From the NCBI GenBank assembly GCA_018825665.1, contig JAHJEG010000017.1, forward strand, positions 1 through 64,000: DNA of 64,000 bases. Direction: 5' to 3'. The DNA is from a bacterium. Lineage in GTDB: Bacteria > Campylobacterota > Campylobacteria > Campylobacterales > Sulfurimonadaceae. This document shows, in pieces, positions 52,386 to 61,036 of the stretch. A program made the translations under genes and the position numbers. Numbering within the stretch: position 1 is the first letter of the stretch; each line of letters starts with the position of its first letter. The notes under the pieces were generated by a model, which was not told where the DNA came from, ran no database searches, and worked only from the letters and a program-made list of their open reading frames with translations.

Positions 52386-53252
52386 ATGAGAACATTAAAA
52401 ACTATACTCGTTGCTTTAGGCATGTCCGACACGGATACAAAAGTAATACAAAGGGCATTGCTCATAGCAAAAGATGTCCATGCCCAGATCCATTTTATTC
52501 ACATTGTGGATATCCCTGTTTTGGACATAGAGATCACATCCGAGTTTTTGTCCCAAGAGATCGATAAAGAAGACCTCAAGAAGCGGATGATCCAAAAAGT
52601 GAATGATGCAGGCGACACACATGGTCTTGAACCTCATTTTCACATCAAAATCGGAACCCCTTCAGAACATGTCATTCATACGGCCCAAAAGATACAGGCA
52701 GACCTTATCGTCATGGGTGCGCATACAAGACCAAAAATTGAAGAGTACTACCTAGGCTCAACGGCCGAAAACATCGCAAAAAAGAGCGCCCGACCGATTT
52801 TAGTCGTAAAAAACAGCGTACAGGGCGTTTATAAAAACATCTTGGCACCTACTGATTTTTCCCTCTCTTCGAAAAAAAGTATCAAATTTGCCCAAATCGC
52901 CTTCAAATCCTCCGAGATAAAGATAGCGCATGCCTATATGGATTTGGATGCCTTTGATTTGGAGCATACGGACATATACGAATATGACAGCAAAGACTCA
53001 ATCACCGGAAATTATTCCAAAATAGAAAGATTCAAAAACGATATCGGGATAAAAAAACTCGACCTGTTTGAAAGCGGCACATCCCTGGATCAAAGCATTG
53101 CAGACTACATTATCGCACATCAAAGCGAGATTATCATACTCGGTTCCAGCGGCTCGGACGTCATAGGATACCTAAGCTCTGTAGCCAGCGGTCTGCTTAG
53201 AAAAACTCCATCGGACGTACTTATATATATTCCGCTCACGCAAGAAGAGTGA
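52386..53252 (+). CDS. Tandem universal stress protein
   Basis: Two Usp domains; GAHTRPKIEEYYLGSTAENIAKKSARPILVVK. Confidence 0.9.
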   Translation: MRTLKTILVALGMSDTDTKVIQRALLIAKDVHAQIHFIHIVDIPVLDIEITSEFLSQEIDKEDLKKRMIQKVNDAGDTHGLEPHFHIKIGTPSEHVIHTAQKIQADLIVMGAHTRPKIEEYYLGSTAENIAKKSARPILVVKNSVQGVYKNILAPTDFSLSSKKSIKFAQIAFKSSEIKIAHAYMDLDAFDLEHTDIYEYDSKDSITGNYSKIERFKNDIGIKKLDLFESGTSLDQSIADYIIAHQSEIIILGSSGSDVIGYLSSVASGLLRKTPSDVLIYIPLTQEE

Positions 53253-53276
53253 TGCGCATTTTTACAAAGGGATACA

Positions 53277-53738
53277 ATGACAAATGAACATAACGAACTC
53301 CCCACGGAGCACGACGACCCCCTCATCGCTTTTTTACACAAAACGATAAGATTTGCCGTGAGGGTCTTGGCTATTTTGATGGTTTTTGTAATCTTTTGGG
53401 GTGTTGGAGATGTTATCTATGTACTTTACAACAAGCTTGTATCGCCGCCGTATCTGCTGCTAAGCATCACCGATATATTCAAGACCTTCGCGGCCTTTCT
53501 TGCAGTTTTAATCGCCATAGAGATTTTTCAAAATATCGTCATGTACCTAAGGACCGATGTCATCCCGATAAAACTCGTTGTCGCGACTGCTTTGATGGCC
53601 ATTGCTAGAAAGGTGATTATCATAGAGTTTAATGATATCACTCCTATGTATATCTTTGCGACGGCAGCTGTGGTCCTTGCTCTTGGGATTACCTACTATC
53701 TTCTTGGAAAACACCACAAAGAGAGCACCCATGTCTAA
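53277..53738 (+). CDS. PsiE-family phosphate-starvation-inducible membrane protein
   Basis: PsiE-like: DIFKTFAAFLAVLIAIEIFQNIVMYLR. Confidence 0.85.
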   Translation: MTNEHNELPTEHDDPLIAFLHKTIRFAVRVLAILMVFVIFWGVGDVIYVLYNKLVSPPYLLLSITDIFKTFAAFLAVLIAIEIFQNIVMYLRTDVIPIKLVVATALMAIARKVIIIEFNDITPMYIFATAAVVLALGITYYLLGKHHKESTHV

Positions 53739-53841
53739 ATCTTGCATGGCGGAAGCATCCCGTAATTTCCATTTAAGTGGAACAAAGATACAATGCTCTA
53801 AAGGATAATTTTTTTCCTTTAATCCATATCAGGAGAATAAA

Positions 53842-54339
53842 ATGCCAACTACAAAAGAAAATCTCGAGACTGCCTTTGGCGGAGAGAGCCAGGCCTATCA
53901 AAAATACAGTGCCTTTGCAAAAAAGGCGGAAAAAGACGGTTTTGAGAATATCGCAAAGCTTTTTCGCACAACTGCCGAAGCTGAGCGTATTCATGCCGAG
54001 GGGCACTTAAAAGCGATGGACAAAGTGGGTTCAACGATAGAAAACCTTGAAGCCGCGATCGGCGGTGAGACTTATGAATTTGAAGATATGTACCCTCCGA
54101 TGTATGAGCAGGCGGTCACGGAAAATCATAAGGCCAAAAAGATGTTCGGATATGCGCTTGAAGCTGAAAAAGTTCATGCAGAGCTTTATCAAAAAGCACT
54201 TCAAGCCGTAAAAGAGGGAAAAGACCTGGACGAAGTCAATATCTATCTATGCCCTACATGCGGATATATAGAGTTGGGAACACCCCCTGAAAAATGCCCT
54301 GTGTGTGGAGTCAAAGGCTCTACATTTACTCAACTCTAA
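53842..54339 (+). CDS. Rubrerythrin
   Basis: GESQAYQKYSAFA, EAERIHAEGHL, C-terminal rubredoxin CPTCGYIE...CPVCG. Confidence 0.96.
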   Translation: MPTTKENLETAFGGESQAYQKYSAFAKKAEKDGFENIAKLFRTTAEAERIHAEGHLKAMDKVGSTIENLEAAIGGETYEFEDMYPPMYEQAVTENHKAKKMFGYALEAEKVHAELYQKALQAVKEGKDLDEVNIYLCPTCGYIELGTPPEKCPVCGVKGSTFTQL

Positions 54340-54349
54340 GGAGTCTGCT

Positions 54350-54547
54350 ATGTTAGTATGCGATTGTAATGACGTTCATTTTGATGCTATAAAAGAGGCC
54401 GTTATGAAGCACGGAGACAATATCGATGCCATAATGGATGAAACTGATGCGGGAACTACCTGTGAGTGTTGTCTTGAAGAGGAGTGTGACAAAGTAGAAC
54501 TGCCACTTCCTCTTGCCATTAAACGAGCTATGGAAGAACTAGCCTAA
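54350..54547 (+). CDS. BFD-like [2Fe-2S] protein
   Basis: VCDCNDV...GTTCECC ligands; ATG 54350 preferred with SD AAGGAG. Confidence 0.7.
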   Translation: MLVCDCNDVHFDAIKEAVMKHGDNIDAIMDETDAGTTCECCLEEECDKVELPLPLAIKRAMEELA

Positions 54548-54550
54548 TCG

Positions 54551-54700
54551 CTATTTCTTCTTCTTTTTAGAACCTTTCTCAGACTTCTCTTTTTTCTTGA
54601 AGTCTTTGATATTTTTTTTGATATCCTGCTTCAACTCTTTTTTGAGCATATTTTTAAGCTCTTTTTGCACGATCTTTTTTACTTTTTTCTTGTCAATCAT
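54551..54700 (-). CDS. 49 aa lysine-rich ORF (not in ORF track)
   Basis: MIDKKKVKKIVQKELKNMLKKELKQDIKKNIKDFKKKEKSEKGSKKKKK; SD AAGGAT upstream. Confidence 0.55.
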   Translation of the reverse strand: MIDKKKVKKIVQKELKNMLKKELKQDIKKNIKDFKKKEKSEKGSKKKKK

Positions 54701-54812
54701 GATAAATCCTTTGCGTTTAGATACTTAATCATAGTTGAAAACAACTTATTAAATTATAAAACAATATTTTGTTTATAAGCTTGGCACACTCAAGTATGCT
54801 ATAATTGCGCCC

Positions 54813-55079
54813 ATGAAATACAGACTCCTGCTCTCTTTACTTTTTATCGTTGCCACTGTTTTTACGGCCGTGCATGAGATAAAGCACGTAGAACACCATG
54901 AGAGTTCCACATGCCAGGTCTGTATTGTGGATGACCACTCTGTATCCTTTGATATCGTAGATGACTTCAAAGAAACCCAACTTTTCAAGCATATCTATAT
55001 CTCTTCCTACAAAATACGTTCAAGTCCGCATGCCATCAATAAAAGCAACAATTCCCGCGCGCCTCCTCTCGTCTCCTAA
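54813..55079 (+). CDS. Small secreted His/Cys-containing hypothetical protein upstream of zinc uptake genes
   Basis: Signal peptide; HEIKHVEHHESSTCQVC. Confidence 0.65.
   Translation: MKYRLLLSLLFIVATVFTAVHEIKHVEHHESSTCQVCIVDDHSVSFDIVDDFKETQLFKHIYISSYKIRSSPHAINKSNNSRAPPLVS
54905..54915 (+). repeat. Exact TTCCACATGCC
   Basis: read directly. Confidence 0.95.
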
Positions 55080-55129
55080 ATCAAAAAACAAACAACTTTA
55101 CAAATATAAAATAATTATTTAGGATACTT

Positions 55130-56407
55130 ATGAAAAAAATACTAACGATTACTGCACTTTGTGCAAGCATGGCTTATGCGGGAGCAGATGTGCTTCCTGT
55201 AGAAAAACGAACTTTTGAGCAATCCAAGTTTATACCCGACATCTCTCTTATTATGGATGCATCCTTCGTGCATAGAAGTGTGAGTGACGATGAGGCACCC
55301 CATTTGGAAGTGCCGGGAATCGCTCACGGCCTTTTGGGTTCTCACGCACATGAGGGTGCGACACATACCATATATAATGAGAACAACGGCTTTAACCTCA
55401 ACTATGCGGAGCTGGTCTTGTCAAGTTCTGTAGATCCCTTTTTTACAATGGATGGGGTATTTCATATCTCCGAACACGGTTTTGAGATTGAGGAGCTGTT
55501 CTTCACCTCGAATGCTCTAGGCGATGGTCTGAGACTCAAAGGGGGGAAATTCAGCTCAAACTTCGGCTACCTCAACGAGCATCACCATCACGCCTGGGAT
55601 TTTGCCGATATGCCTCTGGTCTATGAATCCTTTTTGGGGATGCACGGGATAAACGAAAAGGGTGTACAGCTTCAATGGACGGCACCCACATCCTTGTACC
55701 TTATGTTCGGAGTAGAGGTGCTTCAAGGTGATAATGAACAGATGTTTGGAAACAAGACCATAGGCGATTCCGAAATCACGACCATCTCAAAATATGCAAA
55801 TACTCCTTCTCTTTATGTAGGCTATGTAAAAACATCTTTTGATATAGAAGATACGACTGTTTTGGCAGGGCTATCTTATGCAAGGGGTTCTTCCAGAATC
55901 GACCACAGCAGTGATGAAGAGAATCCGCATGCCTTTAGCGGTATGAGTTCGCTTTACGGAGCGGATCTAGTGATAAAGCACTATTTTGACTCCTACAGCT
56001 TTTTGGCGCTTCAAAGTGAATATCTAAGCAGAAAGATGGACGGGGAGCAGTATTCAAATATAGATACGAGCGTAGACCCGTATACCTATGCGACAACGGA
56101 CATGACCAAAAAACAAAGCGGATTTTATTCTCAGCTCACCTATGCCTATGACAAAAACTACAGATTCGGTGCAAGATACGATCAGATTACGCAAAACGAG
56201 ATCAGTGTGTCTAGCGCTTTTTCTCCTGAAAATATGAACAAATATTCCATTATGGCGGAATACCATACAAGTGAATTTGCAAGATTCAGATTACAGTACA
56301 ACCGAAACAATGCTCTGTACAACGAAGCGAATGAGCAGCAGCATATCGATACGATTATTCTTCAGGCGAATATCTCCATCGGTGCGCATGCGGCCCACAG
56401 TTTTTAA
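55130..56407 (+). CDS. Putative zinc-associated outer membrane protein
   Basis: Signal peptide, beta-barrel pattern, His-rich loops (NEHHHHAWDF), next to a ZnuA-like gene. Confidence 0.7.
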   Translation: MKKILTITALCASMAYAGADVLPVEKRTFEQSKFIPDISLIMDASFVHRSVSDDEAPHLEVPGIAHGLLGSHAHEGATHTIYNENNGFNLNYAELVLSSSVDPFFTMDGVFHISEHGFEIEELFFTSNALGDGLRLKGGKFSSNFGYLNEHHHHAWDFADMPLVYESFLGMHGINEKGVQLQWTAPTSLYLMFGVEVLQGDNEQMFGNKTIGDSEITTISKYANTPSLYVGYVKTSFDIEDTTVLAGLSYARGSSRIDHSSDEENPHAFSGMSSLYGADLVIKHYFDSYSFLALQSEYLSRKMDGEQYSNIDTSVDPYTYATTDMTKKQSGFYSQLTYAYDKNYRFGARYDQITQNEISVSSAFSPENMNKYSIMAEYHTSEFARFRLQYNRNNALYNEANEQQHIDTIILQANISIGAHAAHSF

Positions 56408-56417
56408 AAGGTAAAGA

Positions 56418-57293
56418 ATGTATAAACTTATACTCCTGCTCTTTTTGCCGCTAACGCTGTTAGCTCACTTAAATATCGCTGTTAGTTATCCCTACATAGG
56501 AGCGCTTACAAAAAGTATCGGCGGTGAGCATATACGTACGGTGGTTCTTGCAAAAGGAAACTGGGACCCCCATTTTGTGGTTCCCCGCCCTTCGCTTATT
56601 TCAAAAGTAAGAAATGCGGATGCCCTGATTATGAACGGAGGACAGCTTGAGATCGGCTGGCTTCCCCCGCTCATCAACCGTGCGGCAAACCCCAAAACAG
56701 CTTCGGATGCAAAAACATTTTTAAATCTTTCCTGGCATGTGGAACTCTTGGACAAACCCGCAGACGTGGACCGCTCAGGCGGAGATATCCATCCTGATGG
56801 AAATCCCCACTTTCACCTCGATCCCAACAATATTTTAATCCTGGCCGATGTTATCAAAAAGTTTCTCATCTCCATAGACGGCGAGCATAAAGAGGTGTAT
56901 GAGAAAAACTATCTGGAGTTTGAGGGGATGTGGAAATCCAAGCTCGGCATGTGGAAAGCAAAAATGCAAGACAAAAAAGGTTTGAAAGTGATTCAGTTTC
57001 ACAACAACCTCAGCTATTTCAACCAAGCCTACGGACTCGTAAATATCGGCACAATCGAACCGCTTCCGGGAATCCCTCCCTCATCAAAACATACCTTTGA
57101 GCTTATCAGGCTTATCAACGATGAAAAGCCCTGCTGCATACTCCATGATGTCTACCACTCAACCAAAACTGCTGAATATATCAGCGACAAAACAGGGATC
57201 AAAATAATCCTGATGCCCCACGACATAGGTGCACTCGAAGACATAGAAGACCTGAGTTCTCTTTTTGAATATCTTACGGGTGCAATACGATGA
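56418..57293 (+). CDS. Zinc/manganese ABC transporter substrate-binding protein (ZnuA-like)
   Basis: NWDPHFVVPRPS, NPHFHLDPNNI. Confidence 0.9.
   Translation: MYKLILLLFLPLTLLAHLNIAVSYPYIGALTKSIGGEHIRTVVLAKGNWDPHFVVPRPSLISKVRNADALIMNGGQLEIGWLPPLINRAANPKTASDAKTFLNLSWHVELLDKPADVDRSGGDIHPDGNPHFHLDPNNILILADVIKKFLISIDGEHKEVYEKNYLEFEGMWKSKLGMWKAKMQDKKGLKVIQFHNNLSYFNQAYGLVNIGTIEPLPGIPPSSKHTFELIRLINDEKPCCILHDVYHSTKTAEYISDKTGIKIILMPHDIGALEDIEDLSSLFEYLTGAIR
56734..56744 (-). repeat. Exact TTCCACATGCC (minus strand)
   Basis: read directly. Confidence 0.95.
56946..56956 (-). repeat. Exact TTCCACATGCC (minus strand)
   Basis: read directly. Confidence 0.95.
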
Positions 57294-58033
57294 TGGATAT
57301 ACTTTTGGTTCCTATCGCACTTGTAATCATTCTTGTCATGATACATGCCTGGTTCGGAGCCAGAATCCTGCAAAAGGGAATCATCTTTACCGATCTTGCG
57401 ATTGCGCAGTTTGCAGCCCTTGGAAGCGCCATCAGTCTTGGCTATTTTCATCAGGAGTATTTTTATGCGCTTACGCTCGCTTTTGCGCTTTTCAGCGCTC
57501 TTTTAATAGCTGTGGCTTCGCAGAGAAATATCAAACTCGAGGCCTTTATCGGTCTTTTGTATGTCTTGGGTGCCAGCGGAATCATGATGGTCTTATCCCA
57601 TTCTGCCGAAGGGATGGAACATTTCAAATCTCTTCTTGCAAGCGATATCCTTTTTACTCCTCTAGACGACGTGCTCCAAAGCGGTATAATCTATGCCTGT
57701 ATAGGAGTTCTTCTTTGGGGTGTTTATCCCCGTCTAAAGGGGTTCGTAAAAGAGCTGGTGTTTTTCTCTCTTTTGGCACTAACAGTAACCTCATCGGTAC
57801 AGTTAGCGGGTGTGTTAGTCGTGTTTGTTTTACTCATAGCCCCTGCTCTTGTCGCGGCATCGCTTGAGCTGAAGAACAAACTCCTGGGCAGTTTTGGCTT
57901 CGGCTGGTTTTTCAGTATAAGCGCCATCCTTCTCTCCTACTATTTTGATCTGCCTACGGGATATACCATAGTATTTTTAGGAGCTTTTCTCAGCTCATTT
58001 GCAGTATTGATAAGTTCCAAAAAGAGCGTCTAA
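57290..58033 (+). CDS. Metal ABC transporter permease (ZnuB-like)
   Basis: FTDLAIAQFAALGSAI, VSSVQLAGVLVVFVLLIAPALVA. Confidence 0.9.
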   Translation: MMDILLVPIALVIILVMIHAWFGARILQKGIIFTDLAIAQFAALGSAISLGYFHQEYFYALTLAFALFSALLIAVASQRNIKLEAFIGLLYVLGASGIMMVLSHSAEGMEHFKSLLASDILFTPLDDVLQSGIIYACIGVLLWGVYPRLKGFVKELVFFSLLALTVTSSVQLAGVLVVFVLLIAPALVAASLELKNKLLGSFGFGWFFSISAILLSYYFDLPTGYTIVFLGAFLSSFAVLISSKKSV

Positions 58034-58046
58034 AGGTTCTATAAAT

Positions 58047-58078
58047 CCAAACTATGCAATATTTATTGCATAGTTTGG
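58047..58078 (+). terminator. Perfect 14-bp hairpin after the zinc operon
   Basis: CCAAACTATGCAAT-ATTT-ATTGCATAGTTTGG. Confidence 0.6.
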
Positions 58079-58244
58079 GATTATTGGTACCACTTGCTAT
58101 TGAGACAAATGCAAAATGACTTACGAGAAATTATGTTTCGTTTGATAATTCGGTACAATGTCAGAAAGCTGAAGATGAATTTACAAAAATATTCTGACGT
58201 TATCCTTTTTCTATAATAATATAATAAAACATGAGAGGTTAGTA

Positions 58245-59306
58245 ATGGAAAATGATTTAAACTTATTGGTTAAAAATTTAGCAAGAAATGCTTCAATATT
58301 GATTGTTGATGATGATGAATTCACTTTAGATATATATGAGTCTGTGTTTAGTACGTTATTTTTAAAAATCTATACGGCAAAAGATGGGCAAGAAGCGTTT
58401 GACTTGTGGATGGACCAAAACAAAAACATAGATATAATTGTTACGGATATGATGATGCCAACGTTGAACGGCTTTGAATTTATTAATAAAATAAGAGAAA
58501 ATTCGAATTCTCAGCATGTTCTGGTTTTAACAAGTCTAGATGATTTAAATGAAATGTTGGATATTGTAAATCTTGGTGTCGATGGAATTATACCAAAGCC
58601 TTATAGTCATGAAAAAGTTTTCCCCGTCTTAGCTAGAGTTCTTGAAGTAATCAAAGCAAAAAAAACGATGAAGAGACAAATTTTTCAGCTTAAGCTTTTA
58701 TCACAAGAAAAAGTCACTCTTAAAGCATCTGCAAAAAACAAGGCTCAAGATATCTCAAAAGAGAATATTAAAGTTGCAAAAGAAGCGGACAACAAACTCT
58801 CTGCAAAATACAATATCAGGAAGACTATTCAAGGCGCAGATGCTCTCTCGCTAAGCAATACTATTGATTACTCTGATATGGATAACATTGATGCTCTAAT
58901 AAGCTCATTACATGAATACGAAGCTTCAATTGTTGAGTTGGAAGGAAAGCCGGCTAACGAAATTATAGATAACTTGATATCATCTACAGATGCGATAAGC
59001 ACTTTTTTAAATATAATTGGCAGAATCGGCTCATTTGAAGTTGCGTATGAAGCAGGAAAACATCTGATTGAATTTATCAAAAATATAAATGCTTCCGAAC
59101 TTGAAGACAGCACCAAGAAAGAGTTGTTTTTTGATGCCTATCTCTCTATGTTCCAGGACATTGACAGCTGGTTGGAAGTTGTGTTTATCAATAAAGAAGC
59201 TTCAAATGTTAACTACTTCGATGCCTCTTTTGCAAATACCTGCCTAGAGCTTGAAGCAATATTTGCAGATAAACTTGAAGATGATAGTGAGCTAGAATTT
59301 TTTTAA
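58245..59306 (+). CDS. Response regulator receiver with alpha-helical C-terminal domain
   Basis: ILIVDDDEFTLDIYE, VTDMMMPTLNGFE; C-terminus ELEFF. Confidence 0.88.
   Translation: MENDLNLLVKNLARNASILIVDDDEFTLDIYESVFSTLFLKIYTAKDGQEAFDLWMDQNKNIDIIVTDMMMPTLNGFEFINKIRENSNSQHVLVLTSLDDLNEMLDIVNLGVDGIIPKPYSHEKVFPVLARVLEVIKAKKTMKRQIFQLKLLSQEKVTLKASAKNKAQDISKENIKVAKEADNKLSAKYNIRKTIQGADALSLSNTIDYSDMDNIDALISSLHEYEASIVELEGKPANEIIDNLISSTDAISTFLNIIGRIGSFEVAYEAGKHLIEFIKNINASELEDSTKKELFFDAYLSMFQDIDSWLEVVFINKEASNVNYFDASFANTCLELEAIFADKLEDDSELEFF
59286..59305 (+). repeat. Copy 1 of a 20-nt inverted repeat (AGTGAGCTAGAATTTTTTTA)
   Basis: 19/20 match to the minus strand of 61038-61057. Confidence 0.85.
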
Positions 59307-59987
59307 CTCACTATTTATTTGGCATATTTGATCAATTAATGCTATATAATCATCATCTTTTTCCTCTTTTGCGCTATTTTCAATAATCGTAAACAATTCG
59401 TAAATGGGTGTTATTTGTAAATTTCCGGATCTGCCTTTTAGTTTATGAGCAATATCTCTTAAGGCTTTATAATTCTTTTTATCAATAGCGTCTACCATAC
59501 CGGCTAGTTCATCATGAAGGGTTAAAGTAAATTTTTCTATAAATTTGCTCAATACTTCTTTGGGCATCATTAATGTTTTTGAAGCTTTTTCTATGTCATA
59601 TTTAAAACTGTTTTGTTTAAATAAAAACTTATTTAACTTCTCTTCCAGTTCTTTCTGGACAATAGGTTTTGTTATTAAATCATCCATGCCACACTCAAGA
59701 AGTCTCTCTCTATCCTTCTTATCCAGACTTGCACTGGCTCCTATTATAGGTACTCTTTTTAGAGAATTTTGTGCTTCAATTTTACGAATCTCTTTTGAAG
59801 CCTCATCCCCTTCCATAATCGGCATATTTAAATCCATGAAAATCATCTCAAACTCCGAAGCATTTTTAATGAGCTCGACTGCTTCTTGTCCATTATTTGC
59901 AACTACACTCTCAAAACCAAGTTCTCCAAGTCTTAGCTTAAGTACTTCTTGATTGAAAATATCATCATCTACTATAAGGATTTTCAT
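59292..59987 (-). CDS. Receiver-HPt hybrid protein
   Basis: KILIVDDDIFNQEV, FMDLNMPIMEG; HPt motif AHKLKGRSGNLQ. Confidence 0.88.
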   Translation of the reverse strand: MKILIVDDDIFNQEVLKLRLGELGFESVVANNGQEAVELIKNASEFEMIFMDLNMPIMEGDEASKEIRKIEAQNSLKRVPIIGASASLDKKDRERLLECGMDDLITKPIVQKELEEKLNKFLFKQNSFKYDIEKASKTLMMPKEVLSKFIEKFTLTLHDELAGMVDAIDKKNYKALRDIAHKLKGRSGNLQITPIYELFTIIENSAKEEKDDDYIALIDQICQINSELKKF

Positions 59988-59990
59988 TTC

Positions 59991-61025
59991 TTACTCCAAA
60001 GAATTTATCATTTTTGTTATTTCAAAAATGGAGAGCGCTTCTTTTGCAGCCCCTCTTTCCAACGCAATCCTGGGCATACCAAAAACTGTAGAGGTTTTTT
60101 CGTTTTGGGCATATGTTTTAGCACCGCTTAGCATCATTTTTTTCAATCCGTCTGCTCCATCATCACCCATACCGGTCAAGATAAAACCGGTAGCGTTTGA
60201 GCCTGCTGATTCACAAACAGAATTAAAAAGTACATTAACGCTTGGCTTATGTGAGTTCACTCTCTCAAAATCTCTAAGTTCTACAACAAATTTATCAGCT
60301 ACTTTTTTAATCAACATATGTATGGCACCAGGTGCTATTAAAATAACTCCATCTCGAATCACATCCCCGTCTTTGGCTTCAAGAACAATAGAATTTGCAA
60401 CCGTGGCATTTAATCTGGCAGCAAAAGATTTTGTAAAGCCTGCTGGCATATGCTGTGTTATAACTATTCCCTGATGGTTTTCTTTTAAGTTCATCGCTAT
60501 CTCTTCTATAACCTGAACACCTCCCGTAGAAGATCCAATAGCAACAAACCTCTTAGATATCGGCTTTTGTCCTTCGCTAGCTTTATGCATATTTGTTTGT
60601 GCTTTTATGCTTGATTTGTATTTAACTTTTGAGTTCACAGCTACATTAATTTTTTCTATCAACTCATCTCTATACTCATCAAAAAAGTCTTTTACGTTGA
60701 GCTTAGGCTTGAGGATAATATCGCTTGCACCGAGTGCCAAAGCATCAATAGCAGCATTTGAACCGTCAGTAACCAAAGTGGAGCAGATGATAACAGGAGT
60801 AGGCTTTTGTTTGTTTATCTGTTTTAAAAAGCTTAATCCATCCATTTTGGGCATCTCAATATCTAGAATAAACAAGTCAGGTAATCCAACTTTCTTAAAA
60901 ATCTCAAAAGCATCAACAGGGTTGTTTGCTTCACCTATGATTTCAATATCAGGTGCACCTTTTAGTACCTTGTAAATAGCATTTCTAACCATTAATGAAT
61001 CATCTATTATAAAAATTTTAATCAT
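59991..61025 (-). CDS. cheB: Chemotaxis methylesterase CheB
   Basis: Receiver domain plus AIGSSTGGVQVIEEI, ITQHMPAGFTKSFA, LTGMGDDGADGL. Confidence 0.95.
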   Translation of the reverse strand: MIKIFIIDDSLMVRNAIYKVLKGAPDIEIIGEANNPVDAFEIFKKVGLPDLFILDIEMPKMDGLSFLKQINKQKPTPVIICSTLVTDGSNAAIDALALGASDIILKPKLNVKDFFDEYRDELIEKINVAVNSKVKYKSSIKAQTNMHKASEGQKPISKRFVAIGSSTGGVQVIEEIAMNLKENHQGIVITQHMPAGFTKSFAARLNATVANSIVLEAKDGDVIRDGVILIAPGAIHMLIKKVADKFVVELRDFERVNSHKPSVNVLFNSVCESAGSNATGFILTGMGDDGADGLKKMMLSGAKTYAQNEKTSTVFGMPRIALERGAAKEALSIFEITKMINSLE

Positions 61026-61036
61026 CTTATGACCTA

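Noticed and set aside
4255-56956. 11-mer as a strand-biased Chi/KOPS-type site
   Set aside because: Both orientations occur close together and as inverted pairs (14 plus, 7 minus by my count), which argues against a strictly polar element; not fully excluded without replication-strand data.
4255-56956. 11-mer as a transcription-factor operator
   Set aside because: Nearly all copies are inside coding regions of unrelated genes rather than promoters.
57265-57867. 200 aa ORF overlapping the ZnuB-like permease in another frame
   Set aside because: Cys/Arg-rich translation typical of a shifted frame; the permease frame has clear family motifs.
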